From Metellina segmentata (lineage: Eukaryota > Arthropoda > Arachnida > Araneae > Tetragnathidae), in assembly GCA_947359465.1 (NCBI GenBank), contig OX375877.1, positions 59,102,885-59,166,884 of the forward strand: a stretch of DNA of 64,000 nucleotides, in the 5' to 3' direction. The translations under genes and the position numbers were made by a program. Of this stretch, positions 13,002-23,965 are shown piece by piece. Each line of letters begins with the position of its first letter. The stretch's first letter is position 1. Under the pieces are notes generated by a model that did no database searches, had not been told where the DNA came from, and saw only the letters and a program-made list of their open reading frames with translations.

Positions 13002-14067
13002 TGAAGAAGAGCCAAAACATTATGACCACTTACTCAATAATGCGTTGCGCCTCCTTTGGCCTGCTAAACAGCTGACACTTGCCTTGGCATAGATGCCACA
13101 AGTTCTTGGTACATGACTGGAGACAGGTTGTACCAAATGTCTATGCAGCGGTCACGCAAAGTCTAGATATTCGGATATAGTGCTGTTTGGGCTCTGAGCT
13201 GCCGCTCCATGACACCCGAAATGTGCTCTATCGGATTAAGACCCAGTGAATAAGGTGGCCAGGACATTAAGTGGAATTTATCAGTATGCTCCTTGAGCCA
13301 CTCCAACACAATCCGAGCCTTGTGACATGGGGCCATTGTCCTGCTGGAAGATTCCATATCCAGTTGGAAAGACAGACGCCATGTAAGGGTGAAACCGATC
13401 CGCAATGATATTCAGATAGTTCGTAGAGTTCATGGTCTGTTCTACCGCAATTACGGGTCCCAGAGACGCCCATGAGAACGTCCCTCAAAGCATAATACCG
13501 CCACCACCAACCTGTGTAGGACTTGCTGTACAAGAAGGGAGCAACTGTTCGCCTGGTAGACGGCGTACCCTGATACGACCATCGACGTGATGAATGAGAA
13601 TTCAGGATTCATCTGACCAAGCAACTCTCTTCCACTCATCCATGGTCCAGTCTCGATGTTCCCGGGCCCACTGTAGGCGTAGTTGACAATGACATTTGGA
13701 CACAGGCACACGAGTGGGACGACTGCTGCGCAGTCCCATATCTAACAGTGTCCGCTGAACTGTGTGTTCCGTAACACTTGTGCTTGGACCTGCATTGCAT
13801 TGGGCTGTCAGATCGTGAACAACCTACCAGTCGTGCAGTTTCGGTGATACTCGTTTCGAGTCTTCGGGCCACTACGATCTGCCCTCTTTCAAATTCACTT
13901 AGATCAGCAGCCTTTCGCATCACTCGCAAAAGTAAGTACAAGACTGATTACTTACCTTCTCCAGCAGCAGTTAAATACCATTCTCACTTAATCACGTGCC
14001 ATCCACGTCATCCAGACTAGTTCATTAAAAAATGTGGGGATGGTGATAAAGTTTTGGCTCGTCAGTG
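13001..14067 (-). mobile_element. Tc1-like element, decayed (family B, copy 1)
   Basis: The left end (..GAAGAGCCAAAACATTATGACCAC) and right end (reverse-complemented CACTGACGAGCCAAAACTTTATCACCAT) are degenerate inverted repeats flanked by TA. The related copy at 44495-45681 starts CAGTGAAGAGCCAAAACATT. Confidence 0.8.
13163..13941 (-). pseudogene. Tc1 transposase relic (family B, copy 1)
   Basis: The N-terminal helix-turn-helix begins at 13941-13820 ([18 protein letters not shown], then [12 protein letters not shown]). The C-terminal part at 13405-13163 reads MAPCHKARIVLEWLKEHTDKF and NPIEHISGVMERQLRAQ. The second catalytic Asp is lost (M where DNAPCH is expected) and SPD has become SLG. Several frameshifts lie between the two parts. 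Confidence 0.75.
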
Positions 14068-14128
14068 TATATATATATATATGTCATTATCGTTTTGCTT
14101 TTCTTTACTCACTATTGTAGTTGTCCTC

Positions 14129-14200
14129 AGTTCATTCTTTTGGGTAAAGTTCCCGGACCGTCATCAATAGCCAATTGTGCTCCACTCCCCATTGTAGCAT
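14129..14200 (+). repeat. SINE-1 tail fragment
   Basis: Matches the SINE-1 tail (gttgtcctc, cccggaccgtcatcaatag, gttgtgctcc-like). It lies about 30 bp upstream of a chitinase exon, in the intron. Confidence 0.5.
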
Positions 14201-14228
14201 AACACTTCAATATATTTTCATTTTGCAG

Positions 14229-14352
14229 GTATCTTGACTTCATTAACGTCATGACATACGATTTCCACGGTTCATGGGAGAGTGTTACTGGCCACAATGC
14301 CCCACTCTATGTCAGAGATGAGGAACCAGCAGATCAAAAGATCCTCAATCTC
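14229..14352 (+). CDS. Chitinase-family GH18 protein, internal exon (first seen in window)
   Basis: The exon encodes YLDFINVMTYDFHGSWESVT and runs on to ADQKILNL. MTYDFHGSW is the conserved GH18 beta-strand 6 motif whose Tyr and Asp line the substrate cleft beside the catalytic acid. The family hydrolyses chitin in cuticle, gut lining or prey. The acceptor is ttttcattttgcag|G and the donor is CTC|gtgagt. The leading G completes a codon (phase 2) and the exon ends in phase 0. The exon with the DxxDxDxE motif should precede it but is not recognisable between 1 and 14228. Either the intron is longer than 14 kb or the gene is 5'-truncated. Activity and exact subgroup cannot be judged. Confidence 0.9.
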
Positions 14353-15619
14353 GTGAGTGTTGCTGAAATGAAATTTTTTTATAAAGATAAAGAATGGAAT
14401 GGATAATGGCGTCGCACAATTTCTCCATTTTTAATTTCCTTTAATTGCCTATTTGGATGAATGGTTAAGAATGCAGATCGTTGAAGACTGGTTGTGTCCC
14501 AGAGCATTTCGCAGACACGATACGTCATGTTAAATTGTGAAACAAATAAATTCCAAACCGAAAAAATTAAGTTTTGTCAAAAAGCGAACTTAATGAATGT
14601 AAAATAATCCATTGAATTGAAATTAATTTCACAAAATTTTTTTTCTGTGGAAAAGAATTATAGATTTCAATCTCCAATAGCAATTTTTATTAATTTTGAC
14701 ACAGATCAGTTCTTTAGTCAATCGTGTAAGAAATTGTGAAGGTTTGGTTTATCCTGTTTAAGATTAAGTTCTTAATTGGATTTTCCACATAGATTTAAGA
14801 GATATTCGCACATAATTCAAATTTTCGCATCAAAGGACCCGTTTTGTTTATAATGATATAAAAGCGTACCCCATACGAGTATAAAATGTACCAGTAATAT
14901 AAAAAGAAAACGAATTAAGAATTAAAGTGATAACTACGCTAAGTATGGAAACCTCGATATCCATGTTCTTTCTGATGTGAGTGACGTACCTTGATTAATA
15001 CAAATCAACAAACCAAAGCATCCTATTTATGCCTGTGAATACATTTTCGCTATTTTTAGGTTATTCTGTATGATTATGTTAAGTTCCAATCAATTGTCAG
15101 TAGTTTGAAAGAAACTTGGTAATCTACATACTGACTACAAAAATAAAATACTACGAATTTACTTAAGCTTCTCTGATTTGAATCATTGAATCATTTACTT
15201 ATTTATATGAGGCTTAAAATAAGACCACTTTCATAACCTACAGTAAATTTTGGTGTTTGAACTAAAATGATAAAGCAATGTACCAAACCTTTGGATGAAG
15301 CAACAATATTTACATTTCTTATTAATACCATTAACATTTCATTTGCAAAATGCTTTTTGACTTAATTAATTTCGTATTGCCAAACAGCATGGACAAAATT
15401 TTGTTCAATTGCTTTACGCAGCCATTTTTAATAATATTCAATTAATAATTCTTCTAAGGAATTTATAAAGTGTTCACAAACTAAGGAAATAGTCATATAG
15501 AACACCAAATATGTTCAGGGAATCTTCAGCAAAACACACCACTGTACCTAGTTTTCTAGGAATTTTGTTGGTCCTATTTAGTGTTGACTTTGAACAGATT
15601 TATCTTCGTTCTCCCGTAG
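14353..15619 (+). other. Chitinase intron, no other feature
   Basis: AT-rich intron between two coding exons (gtgagt...ctcccgtag). I see no mobile-element signature. Confidence 0.7.
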
Positions 15620-15805
15620 AAATACGCAATCGACTATTGGATAAGCAAAGGAGCTCCAAGAAACAAGATAGTTCTAGGTATGGGTTTGTACGGAAGATCT
15701 TTCACTTTAGCTAACCCATCTAACTCTGGTATTGGAGCAGCAACAACAGGATCCGGAAATGCAGGACCAATGACCAAAGAACCTGGAATGCTGGGATACA
15801 ACGAA
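15620..15805 (+). CDS. Chitinase-family GH18 protein, exon 2 of window
   Basis: Encodes 62 residues starting KYAIDYWISKGAPRNKIVLG and including MGLYGRSFTLANP, the GH18 beta-strand 7 motif. It ends GMLGYNE, the start of the family's alpha+beta insertion domain. Acceptor ctcccgtag|AAA, donor GAA|gtaaga, phase 0 at both ends. This matches arthropod chitinases and chitinase-like proteins. It joins in frame with the exons at 14229 and 20296. Confidence 0.92.
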
Positions 15806-16813
15806 GTAAGAAAATTTTGTGTTCCGTTCGCATGAAGATAATTTGTGAGAGGAATTTCAGTGTAAACAAACCACCAACGGACGAAAAATTTACTTCCGGT
15901 TCACCGATAAGGAGCACGTACATGAAGAACATTCTACCACAAGAAACACTAGCGCCTTCAACATTACAGAAAATAACCCCAACAAGCACGGCAGTGGCAA
16001 CAGCAACCTTTTTTTAAGGACCGGGGGAAATTATACGAATGCCTTGGTTCTAAACAAAATTAATGTATTTAAAAATATAAAAGTGACTTTGAATAACTAT
16101 AATTTATTAGAAGTGTAAAATGCATTGAAATAATACACGGATAAAATGTCCTTATCAACACCATTGTTCGAAATTACGAGGCGTTGTCCTTGTATCTTTC
16201 CCATCAGGATAGATCCTGGACAGTCGCTAATAGCTCTTTGTGTTGCTCCAGTGCGAAGTTAATTAACTACCTATCTAATAACCTAATTAGCTCCCTATCT
16301 GTATTATTGTTCATTTTAATTAGTTAAATAACATTGATACATCAAATCATTACTAGTAATGGTTTAGATTTGTTTTCAAATGTAGTAATAATTACTTTAA
16401 ATATTTTATTGCATTTTTTCCATTTTATCTTGTGTATCTTATTTGTAAAATTTGTAGTAACTGAATAATTTAAGAAACCCAAAAGCTAATGTTTTTCTAA
16501 CAGACGTGTGAAAACATTTAAAAGAAGTTTAGAGGTTGAAAAAAATTTCTTGGATCGAGTCTTACGAAAACAATCTTCCTATATCAATGTCTAACGATCC
16601 GTTCAGTGTAGTGAAAATGAACTTACTCGCTGGAAGCAACCTATGGAATAAATTGTATTTTTCAGTTATGAATTGTTAGAGTTATGGTTTTGTGAAGAAC
16701 TTAATGAGGGATTATCAATATAAGCATACAAACTAGACGCCCTGCGAGGATTTTACTTTGACAACCAAAATTTTCTCGCATGATACAAAACGGGGGAAGC
16801 GTAAAATATAGCC
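15806..16813. other. Chitinase intron, including a SINE-1 fragment at 16168-16275
   Basis: The intron begins gtaagaaaattt. At 16168-16275 (+) is a SINE-1 tail (aaattacgaggcgttgtcc, then gttgtgttgctcc-like). The rest is AT-rich without recognised features. Confidence 0.6.
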
Positions 16814-16988
16814 TGTGAAGTTCTCCGGTGAACACATTGAGGAATGTTGGTCCGAAGGAACCATTGTATCTCCGAGGGACGTTGGCGGGGGTATACTGGG
16901 AGAGTCATCCGGGTAAGGAGAACGGAAAGAGTGAAGAAAGGGGCACTCGATCAAACGAGGCAGAGGAGAACGGACGTGTGCGTTTATA

Positions 16989-18790
16989 CAGGGTGAGTCT
17001 AAACTAATGTGACAAACTTCAGGGTGGGGGGTGATAGAACACAACGAAACAAACGCTTTCCTCCATAGAATGCATGGTCGCAAGAGCAGTGGTTGGTCAC
17101 TAGAGAGCGCAGTCAAACGCTTGTATAAAGCCAGAGGTTTTCGCATCCCAATTGAATGACAACAAGAAGCAGCATAGTGGTGTTTGCACCCGTCTGCATG
17201 GATCATGGAAAGTTAAGCACCTTCGTACGCGGTCCCTACTTGGGAGGGCGACTGACTGAGGAAATGGCGTAACGGACGGAGGTGCCGCCATCTATGCTTT
17301 CCACGAGCTGTTGTTATTTTTAACCAGCTACCATTAATTCACTTTTATTTTTATAATTACAATATTTCTGTTTTAAATTTTTTCCCTTTAATCCCTTTTA
17401 TGATGTGGAGATAAGCTGCTTTGCAGCAGGTGCTTCGTAATGGAATGAATCCAGTCTAGTCCCAATGTCAGCTCTTGCAAAACAACGGACCTCCATAATC
17501 GAGGAGGAGTTTTCTTCCTCATCAGACGCAGGAATGCGCTCCGCTTGTTTCTTCATCAGCTGTTCCGTTCTGCGATAACCGCTTCCACCTACCTTTCTGA
17601 CAATCACTCCCTTTTAAGAACTTTTCAGTTTCGATTATTTCTACTTTCGATGAGGAGATAGCTGCATTCAGCAGCGGGAGTTCCGTAAGTGGTATGTCCT
17701 GTCCAGTCCAGTCCAACCGTCAGTCGCGACTGGAAATGGCTGAATATTCGAATGCGGTGAAAGCAGACATGTATTTTTTTACGGTTTCGCCGACAGTAAT
17801 GTATAACGCCTTTACCAAGATCGTTATCCTATCAGGCGCATTCCCCATGCCGAGATTTCTGCGCGTTAGTACCGACAACTCTCGGAAATAGGAAGTTTCC
17901 ACTCTGACACAGGTCGTGCCATAAGAATTCGAACTCCGGGTATGTCAGAAACAATCATGCATCAGGTAGAACAGCAGCCTGACATTAGCATTAGCATTAA
18001 AGTTGCAGGTCGTCGAACAGGTGTATCACAAAGAATAGTATGACGAATTTTACGCGTAGAAAGTTTACATTCATACTAGTGTAGCGTTTACAAGAGTTGC
18101 AGCCTACAGATCAGACTGCGCGTGTTCATTTCTCACACTGGTTCCTGCATCAGAGTGCAGTGGATGTGGATTTTCCGACACATATTTTGTTCATAGATAA
18201 AGCCACATTAATCCGTGAAGGCATTTTTAATTTCCACGATCTGCATGTAAGTCCAGCTGTAGTCCGCACTTAACACATGTCCACATTCTTACCAACAACG
18301 CTTCAAGGTAAATGTATGGTCAGGTATCTTAAACGACTACCTCATTAACCCATACCTGGTTCCGGAACGTCTGAATGGGGCGGCTTACTTGATTTTCCTC
18401 CTAGAAGTGTTGCCGGAACTACTTCAGCATTTACCTGCAGACATCAAACGAAGAATGTGGTTCCAGCATAATGCCACGCCAGCGCATTACAGCACAGCGG
18501 TACGTCCTTATCTTAATACCACATTTCCTGGTCAAGGGATTGGGCGAGGGGGCCCATCACTTGACCTCCACGCTCGCCCTATCTGTTGTGTCCCTCGATT
18601 TATTTTTATTGGGACACCTTAAATCTCTTGTATGAGACCCCCCATTGAGGATCATGAAGATCTTGTTGCCAGGCTTTCAGTAGCTGCGACAGAAGTCCGA
18701 GAGATGCATGGTATTTTCCAGACCACACGGGAGTCCTTAAGTCGACGATGCGATCAGGTGTGTTGGTCGACAATTTTACCAGCTTTTGTA
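16989..18790 (+). pseudogene. DD41D mariner relic inserted in the LTR
   Basis: The left end CAGGGTGAGTCTAAAC follows TA at 16987-16988. Coding remnants align with the intact transposase at 6055: MAEYSNAVKADMYFF (17735), PDISISIKVAGRRTGVSQRI (17975), FIDKATLIREGIFNFHD (18190; the first Asp is present), LEVLPELLQHLPADIKRRMW and FQHNATPAHYSTAVRPYLNT (18400-18520; the second Asp is replaced by Asn). Many stops and frameshifts. Its 3' end is missing where the Tc1 relic begins. The region before the ORF carries a degenerate duplication (17398-17475 and 17647-17725). Confidence 0.75.
17186..17268 (+). repeat. 5S rRNA-derived sequence
   Basis: The stretch ...gaaagttaagcaccttcg..cgcggtccctacttgggagggcgac... 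closely follows the 3' half of eukaryotic 5S rRNA (GAAATTAAGCA..GTCG..CGCGGTTAGTACTTGGATGGGTGAC). The 5' half and a clean 3' stem are not seen, so it is a pseudogene piece or the head of a 5S-derived SINE, not a functional gene. It lies inside the mariner relic's 5' region. Confidence 0.5.
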
Positions 18791-18799
18791 ATTGTGCAT

Positions 18800-19644
18800 T
18801 TGCGTTGTACTTACCGACTGGTCTACGTAATAACCAAGACCAGCGACGTGTGCGAAGAGTTGTCAGTTGGTAACAGACAAGAAACACTGCAACAAATAAC
18901 AGCAACAATCAATGTGAGACGTACGACAGACGTGTCCGTGAAGACAGTGCAGCGGAATTTGGTGTTGATGCGATATGACAGCAGAAGACCGACTTTACAA
19001 TTTTCTAATAACGGCTGCAGCGCCTCTGTTGGGCTCGTGAACTTATCATTTGGACCCTAAATGACTGGGAAAACGTTGCTTGATCAGATGAGTCACGATT
19101 CTAATTGTTAAGAGCTGATGGGATGGTTCTAGTGTGGCGCTTACCACACGAGGCCATAGACCCAAGTTGTCATCAAGGCACTGTGCAAGCTGGCGGTGAC
19201 TCCATGGGCTATTTTTACATGGCATGGGTCCTCTGGTCAAACTAAACCAATCCTTGAATGGAAATGGTTATGTTCAGTACGTGTCCAAACAGCGTTGGAA
19301 TTTTCTAGAATGACAATGCGCCATGTAACCGGGCCAAAATCGTTCGCGATTCGTTTGTGGAACATTCTGGACAATTTCAGCGAATGATTCGGCCTCCTGG
19401 ATCGCCAGACACGAACCCTATCGAACAAATATGGGACATGATCGAAATGTCAGTTCGTGCACAAAATTCTGCTCCGGCAACAGTCTCACAATTATGGACA
19501 ACTGGAGAGACAGCATGACTGAATATTTCTTCAGGGGACTTCCGACGACTTGTTTAAGACAATGCCACGTCGAGTTGCTGCAATTCGCCTGTCAAAAAGA
19601 AGTTCCATAATAGGCGGTGTCCCATGACTTTTGGCACTCCAGTG
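18800..19644 (+). pseudogene. Tc1 transposase relic (family C)
   Basis: From the 5' side: NRQETLQQITATINVRRTTD at 18870, WSDESRF-like (a stop where Trp-Ser begins) near 19078, NDNAPCNRAKIVRDSF at 19312, and PPGSPDTNPIEQIWDMIEMS near 19395 (Glu of the DDE triad present). Stops and frameshifts are frequent. The 3' inverted repeat (catgacttttggcactccagtg) ends at 19644 before TA. The 5' end is truncated against the mariner relic. Confidence 0.75.
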
Positions 19645-19770
19645 TATGTATCCTGTATATATTTAAGGATCAATCTGTGATACCCTAGAAATGACGATAA
19701 ACATATAGTAAATTTACTTTTGAAGAAGCGTCACTCTCTCTCTAGTAACATATACGGTGGATCATAAAAG

Positions 19771-20295
19771 AACCAACACATGTTGACAGAGTGATTCAGA
19801 CTACCACCATTTTGACAGCGTTTGGAGTTTAATCTAATAAGAGTCAATCAATCGACTTTATTACATCAATTCGGAATTTATTCATTGTAATGTTTTAGGC
19901 AAACTGCTGAAAATGCATTTCATGCTCAAATGAAGTAACGTCACTTTGAGAATACGTACTGGAAGCACCATATATTCGCAGAAACACTACCGTCACCTAC
20001 ATTTAGCTCGACAGAAAACATTTCTCATTTCTCTATCCTATGTGAGTAAGGGTTCCATAGTGTGTGTTCAATTACTTGAAGTTATTTGGTCAGTCAAATA
20101 TGGTCTTTGCATAATGAAAACCAGCCCAACCAAGTGATTATTTTGCAATATTGTTATCATTCCGCAAGGTACAAGACAATAGAAAGTTATTGTGTAAGCC
20201 ACAGTGTTTATTCAAAGTCATATGTTATTTGTTTTGTCTTGAAGTAAAACTAACTGAAAGATTTGAACTAATTGCGTTTGAATTGTTTTTTTCAG
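19771..20295. other. Chitinase intron, nothing further recognised
   Basis: AT-rich sequence leading to the polypyrimidine acceptor tgtttttttcag at 20295. Confidence 0.5.
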
Positions 20296-20415
20296 ATTTG
20301 CTTAAATGTCAAGCAAGGTTGGAAAGAAGTGTTTGTACCGAAGATCGAAGCCCCCTATGCCTTCTCTGGCAACCAATGGGTCGGTTATGACAACAAGAGG
20401 AGTATCGTCATCAAG
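20296..20415 (+). CDS. Chitinase-family GH18 protein, exon 3 of window
   Basis: Forty residues from ICLNVKQGWKEVFVPKIEAP to NQWVGYDNKRSIVIK. PYA(F/Y)..NQWVGYD is the GH18 insertion-domain/beta-strand 8 region, and the following K is part of the usual I.IK block. Acceptor ttttttcag|ATT, donor AAG|gtacgc, phase 0 at both ends. It joins directly to GYNE at 15805 and to VDYIISEQ at 22870. Confidence 0.92.
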
Positions 20416-20639
20416 GTACGCAACGTGATATTTTCAAAATTGTAACGTAAAAAGTTTCACTTACATCCTTCAATCATCGAACCAATCTAATCAGACACAG
20501 TGTAGCTAATGTGATAAAAAAGTATCCGGAATGGTTCCTTTCATTCCATATAGATATCGTCTGAAAACTTTTTTCAAAATAGTTTTACGAGTTATAGAAA
20601 CATGTGGCAACAATGAGAGATTTATTTATTTTATCTTCA

Positions 20640-21115
20640 TAAAATAAATTTGTTTTTAATAAGATAAGAATTTTTAATTCGTTGATTTTACAAAGTGTCG
20701 TATGTAATCAAGCAAAGAACATGCATTAAATTTAGTTTCCGCAATGGAATTTCTGCTACCAACACACATGAAATGTTGCAAACAGCTTTTATTACCGACG
20801 ACTTTTTATCAAAAATAACAGTATTTGATTGGTATAAAAAGTTTCAAGAAAGCAGAGAATCCGTCGTAGAGGATTCGTGATCTGGTAGACGATACACTTC
20901 GAATAATGATCAACAAGTCAATAAGGTAAGAGAATTAGTGCTTATTGTTCGTCGTTTAACAATAAGAGACATTATAAAACAAGTTCCTACATCATTTGGT
21001 TCCTGTCTGGAAAGATCATTTAAATTTGCGACACGTGGCTTCTCGAGTTGTTCCAAAAACAACAACGTGTTGTAGTTTCCCGAGAGATGCTTTCTCAAGG
21101 CGATTCTTTTTTAAA
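20640..21115 (+). pseudogene. Mariner transposase N-terminal relic
   Basis: Reads KQRTCIKFSFRNGISATNTH, then EMLQTAFITDDF, FDWYKKFQESRESVVEDS, a stop, and NKVRELVLIVRRLTIRDI. This is the paired-type DNA-binding domain of classic mariner transposases. A later scrap, LSREMLSQGDSFLKRF-like, is at 21075. The catalytic core is deleted. It lies in the last chitinase intron. Confidence 0.7.
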
Positions 21116-21207
21116 ACGCTTTTATGGAAGGATTTTGAATTAATAACGAGATACCTTGCTAAAAGGTAATTTCTTGTTGGCTAGCTTACTTTGGGCACTG
21201 CATGCTA

Positions 21208-22108
21208 CAGGGTAATTCATAAGTATACAATTTCAACGCACTATATAACAGTGATAATGTAAGATATTTTATATTACCTGTAACAGAAGTGTAGGGGAAT
21301 GTTTAAAGTTTTTTAGAGACAATCACATATGTTCTATGTGTGCCCCCTTTGTCACACTATACACATCGAACCGGTAACCCATTTCTGCCTAGACGCGTGA
21401 TTCGGGTATCTGAAGCAAGTGCAGTGATAGCGGTTGCGATACACTGTTTCAACTGCGCTTGATCAACAGGAAGATGAGGGTTAAATACGTTATTCTTTAT
21501 GTAGCCCCAAAGACAAAAGTCCCATGGTATTTAATCAGTGCATCTGAGTGGCCATTGGGTTAGTGGCATGTTGTAGTCGGCGCTTTGTCCAATCCATCGA
21601 TGAAGAAGATGTTAATAGAGGTAAATTCACACTTCACCTGACCAGTGTGGTTGTACACCATCCAATTGGAGAGTAAAGTTTTTCGACTTTAATATCTAAT
21701 TGGATGAATAAAGTTTTTGATGATATCCTGCCGATACACAGACTCGGTCGTCCTGGTTTGAAACGTTGCACAAACAGCCCGTAGATTCAAATTTTTTAAA
21801 CCAATCATAAATTAATTTTCTAGTTGGAGGTTCTTTTTTCCAAATCGTGATCGAAAATGCAGTTGCACAAGTGACAGATTCCGTTTTGCTCAATTCAAGA
21901 ACAGAAAAAACCTTCTCCAGTGCAGAAACCGTCATTTCCACTGACTGGTCACGTGACACGCACTCTATTGCCTACTTCACTTCGATCTGGAGTGGGGCAC
22001 AAACTTTATGAGTGCACCTAGCTAACAGTTTGCATTTAGGGACCGTGTTTTAAACTATTCCTGTTTTACAGTATCTGGAAACTGCATACTTACTTATGAA
22101 TCACCCTG
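21208..22108 (-). mobile_element. Mariner-type element, internally deleted
   Basis: Inverted repeats CAGGGTAATTCATAAGTATA (21208) and, reverse-complemented, CAGGGTGATTCATAAGTAAGTA (ending 22108), both flanked by TA. A - strand fragment at 21959-21696 (FSVLELSKTESVT...RKLIYDWFKKFESTGCLC) is the transposase helix-turn-helix region. At 901 bp it lacks most of the catalytic domain. Confidence 0.8.
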
Positions 22109-22534
22109 TACATTCCAAATCATCAATCCTTAACCTACACAAATGTATCAACTTTTCTGTTTTCCTCTTTACATCCGTAATGTACACCTTTCATTTAATG
22201 AAAAGATGTAGCTTTAAAACTCAGAAAACAAACTGCTCAGTACAGTTTTCAAAAACTTCCAACATTTCCCGGGACTCTACCCTTAATATGATACTATCGA
22301 GAGCCTTCCAAAGGGAGGAAGAAGCGTTTAATTGATAGATTGATCGAGCTATATTGATACGTTAAATACCTGCACATTTTTCTTTTAGCATATACTTTTC
22401 AAAATATTTTAAAACAATATAAAATATTCCTTTATAATCAAAACAAAATTCCTTTTTTATGACATTTCGTTGAATTTGGTATCTCTAATCCCATCTAGCC
22501 TCTTGTCAACAAACATGTCAAAAACTTCTTGACC

Positions 22535-22695
22535 AACAGAATCTTTCCAAAGAATTCTATTCTAAGGAAATGAGCAACAGACTCTTTCTTAGGGATTTTA
22601 TTCTTTGGAAATAAACAAAAGAATATTTTGAATCGATTCTATTCTAAGGATATGAGCAGTAGAATCTTTCCAAATGGCTGTATTCTTAGGAAAAG
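22535..22695. repeat. Short tandem repeat, about 40-45 bp period
   Basis: About four degenerate units built on aacagaatctttcc...attctattctaaggaaatgag. It lies in the chitinase intron about 200 bp before the last exon. Confidence 0.6.
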
Positions 22696-22869
22696 GGAAA
22701 TGAAATCTTTATTAAGGCTGAAAGAATCTATTTGTTATTTATAATGTAGTTATTTAATCCTTAAACGAGTTGTGGGTTAAAAGAAAACTACACAATTCGC
22801 AAATCACGCGAAGCGCTGAGGGTTAAGGAGCGTATTTAAAAAAAAACAATCTCATATATCGTTCCATAG

Positions 22870-23001
22870 GTTGACTATATCATCTCAGAACAACTCAGTG
22901 GTGGCATGGTATGGTCCCTGGAAACGGACGATTTCCGTGGCAACTGCGGTGACGGCAAGTATCCTCTTCTGGCCACCATCTCACAGAAACTGAACGGTTG
23001 A
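22870..23001 (+). CDS. Chitinase-family GH18 protein, terminal exon
   Basis: Encodes VDYIISEQLSGGMVWSLETD, then DFRGNCGDGKYPLLATISQKLNG and TGA at 22999-23001. GGMVW..E.DDF.G.C is the last strand of the GH18 barrel; its Trp forms the floor of the active site in the family. Acceptor gttccatag|GTT, phase 0. The protein stops right after the GH18 domain, with no CBM14 chitin-binding domain or Ser/Thr linker, as in single-domain arthropod chitinases and imaginal-disc-growth-factor-like relatives. Confidence 0.93.
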   Translation, partial: VDYIISEQLSGGMVWSLETDDFRGNCGDGKYPLLATISQKLNG

Positions 23002-23120
23002 ACCACGAGTGAAACCACTTTCGATGAGGCAAGTATCACTTGCAACTAAAGACACCTTGTCCCTGGATTTTAAGATGGTCCGTGGTTTTTAGTGTAAGCA
23101 TACAGGAAGTAAGATTAACA

Positions 23121-23126
23121 AATAAA
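23121..23126 (+). promoter_or_regulatory. Poly(A) signal of the chitinase gene
   Basis: AATAAA 120 bp after the stop codon, in an AT-rich 3' UTR. Confidence 0.6.
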
Positions 23127-23589
23127 TCAAGTTTGTTTCTGTGTAGAGTAGTCTTTGTTTATCTTTAATGCAGAAATATTTTCAACTCGTTTGTTTGGAA
23201 GCATGTGCAAATAAAACTACACACACAGGTTCACACTAGTGGGTGGTTGATGAAAGGAAAGGATTTACCACTTATGAAGTGTCTGCTGCGAAGTAGTTGT
23301 CGGTGTACCAAGCGCAAGAGAGATACTCGTCGAAGGCTGCTTTCACACGCACCAGAATTGTCAGTTGAAATTGTGTTTAAACGAGTATATGCCAATATAA
23401 TGCCAGAATATGGTACACACAATTTAAATTTTATTATATAGACAGTAGTTTAGTTAATATTTTATGCATTTTAGTAGTATTTAATTAAATTCGTGACAAC
23501 ACCCCTCTTAAAACAATTAGTTAAAAAAAAGAAACATTTCTGAATAATACAGGGATTTTAATAATAAGTGGACCGATAAATTTGAACTT
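23127..23589. other. Intergenic sequence, no recognised feature
   Basis: A 78-codon ORF at 23205-23441 has no known motif. It is probably chance. Confidence 0.4.
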
Positions 23590-23830
23590 ATAGAAGTGAA
23601 ACAAAGTAAACAATGTTTGGTTTGTCACTTGTGATTTCAAAATAATAAATCAAGTAACAGAACATTTTCGTAAAAAACATTTAGGTTTTAGTGAAAAGTA
23701 TCCTGATGGATATAGTTGAAGAAAAGCTGTGGAAGAATTACAAAAGAAAATACAACTTCAGCAAAGAAGTTAGACAACATGGACAAAATCTACGTCAAGT
23801 ACCACTGAAACAAGCTTTTTGTTATTTCCC
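23590..23830 (+). pseudogene. BED-finger-like hAT/ZBED transposase N-terminal scrap
   Basis: Reads CLVCH....VTEHFRKKHLGFSEKYPDGYS, then RKAVEELQKKIQLQQ, resembling the C..C...H....H zinc finger and following helix of BED-type hAT proteins. Stops are present. Short and tentative. Confidence 0.35.
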
Positions 23831-23847
23831 TCTTTTGGAAAACTATT

Positions 23848-23965
23848 GTTAGGGGCAATGATGGTCTTCCCACTGGGTGCTCCTTCACAAGTGACCATCA
23901 CTTCCGGCCTTGTAGTGGCCAATAACTTAGGTCAAATGTGCCCCCGCCATTAGAAGAAAAAAAAT
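23848..23965 (+). repeat. SINE tail fragment (type 2)
   Basis: ttaggggcaatgatggtctt, cccactgggtgctccttcac and cttccggccttgtagtg match the 3' tails of the SINEs at 3454 and 56169. It ends in an A-rich tract. The tRNA head is absent. Confidence 0.7.

Larger units (their letters stand above)
16814..19770 (+). repeat. LTR-like sequence split by nested insertions (16814-16988 and 19647-19770)
   Basis: 16814-16988 (TGTGAAGTTCTCCGGTGAAC...gagaacggacgtgtgcgtttata) resembles the LTR at 9595 (ttctc...gggggtgtcctt...ggagaacggacg). After the mariner and Tc1 relics, 19647-19770 resumes with ...gaagcgtcactctctctctag, like gaagcgttgctctctatag at 9820. I infer one solo or partial LTR broken by later insertions. 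Its terminal bases are not secure. Confidence 0.4.

Noticed and set aside
17186..17268. Functional 5S rRNA gene
   Set aside because: Only the 3' half resembles 5S rRNA and the closing stem is missing, so it is listed as a derived repeat.
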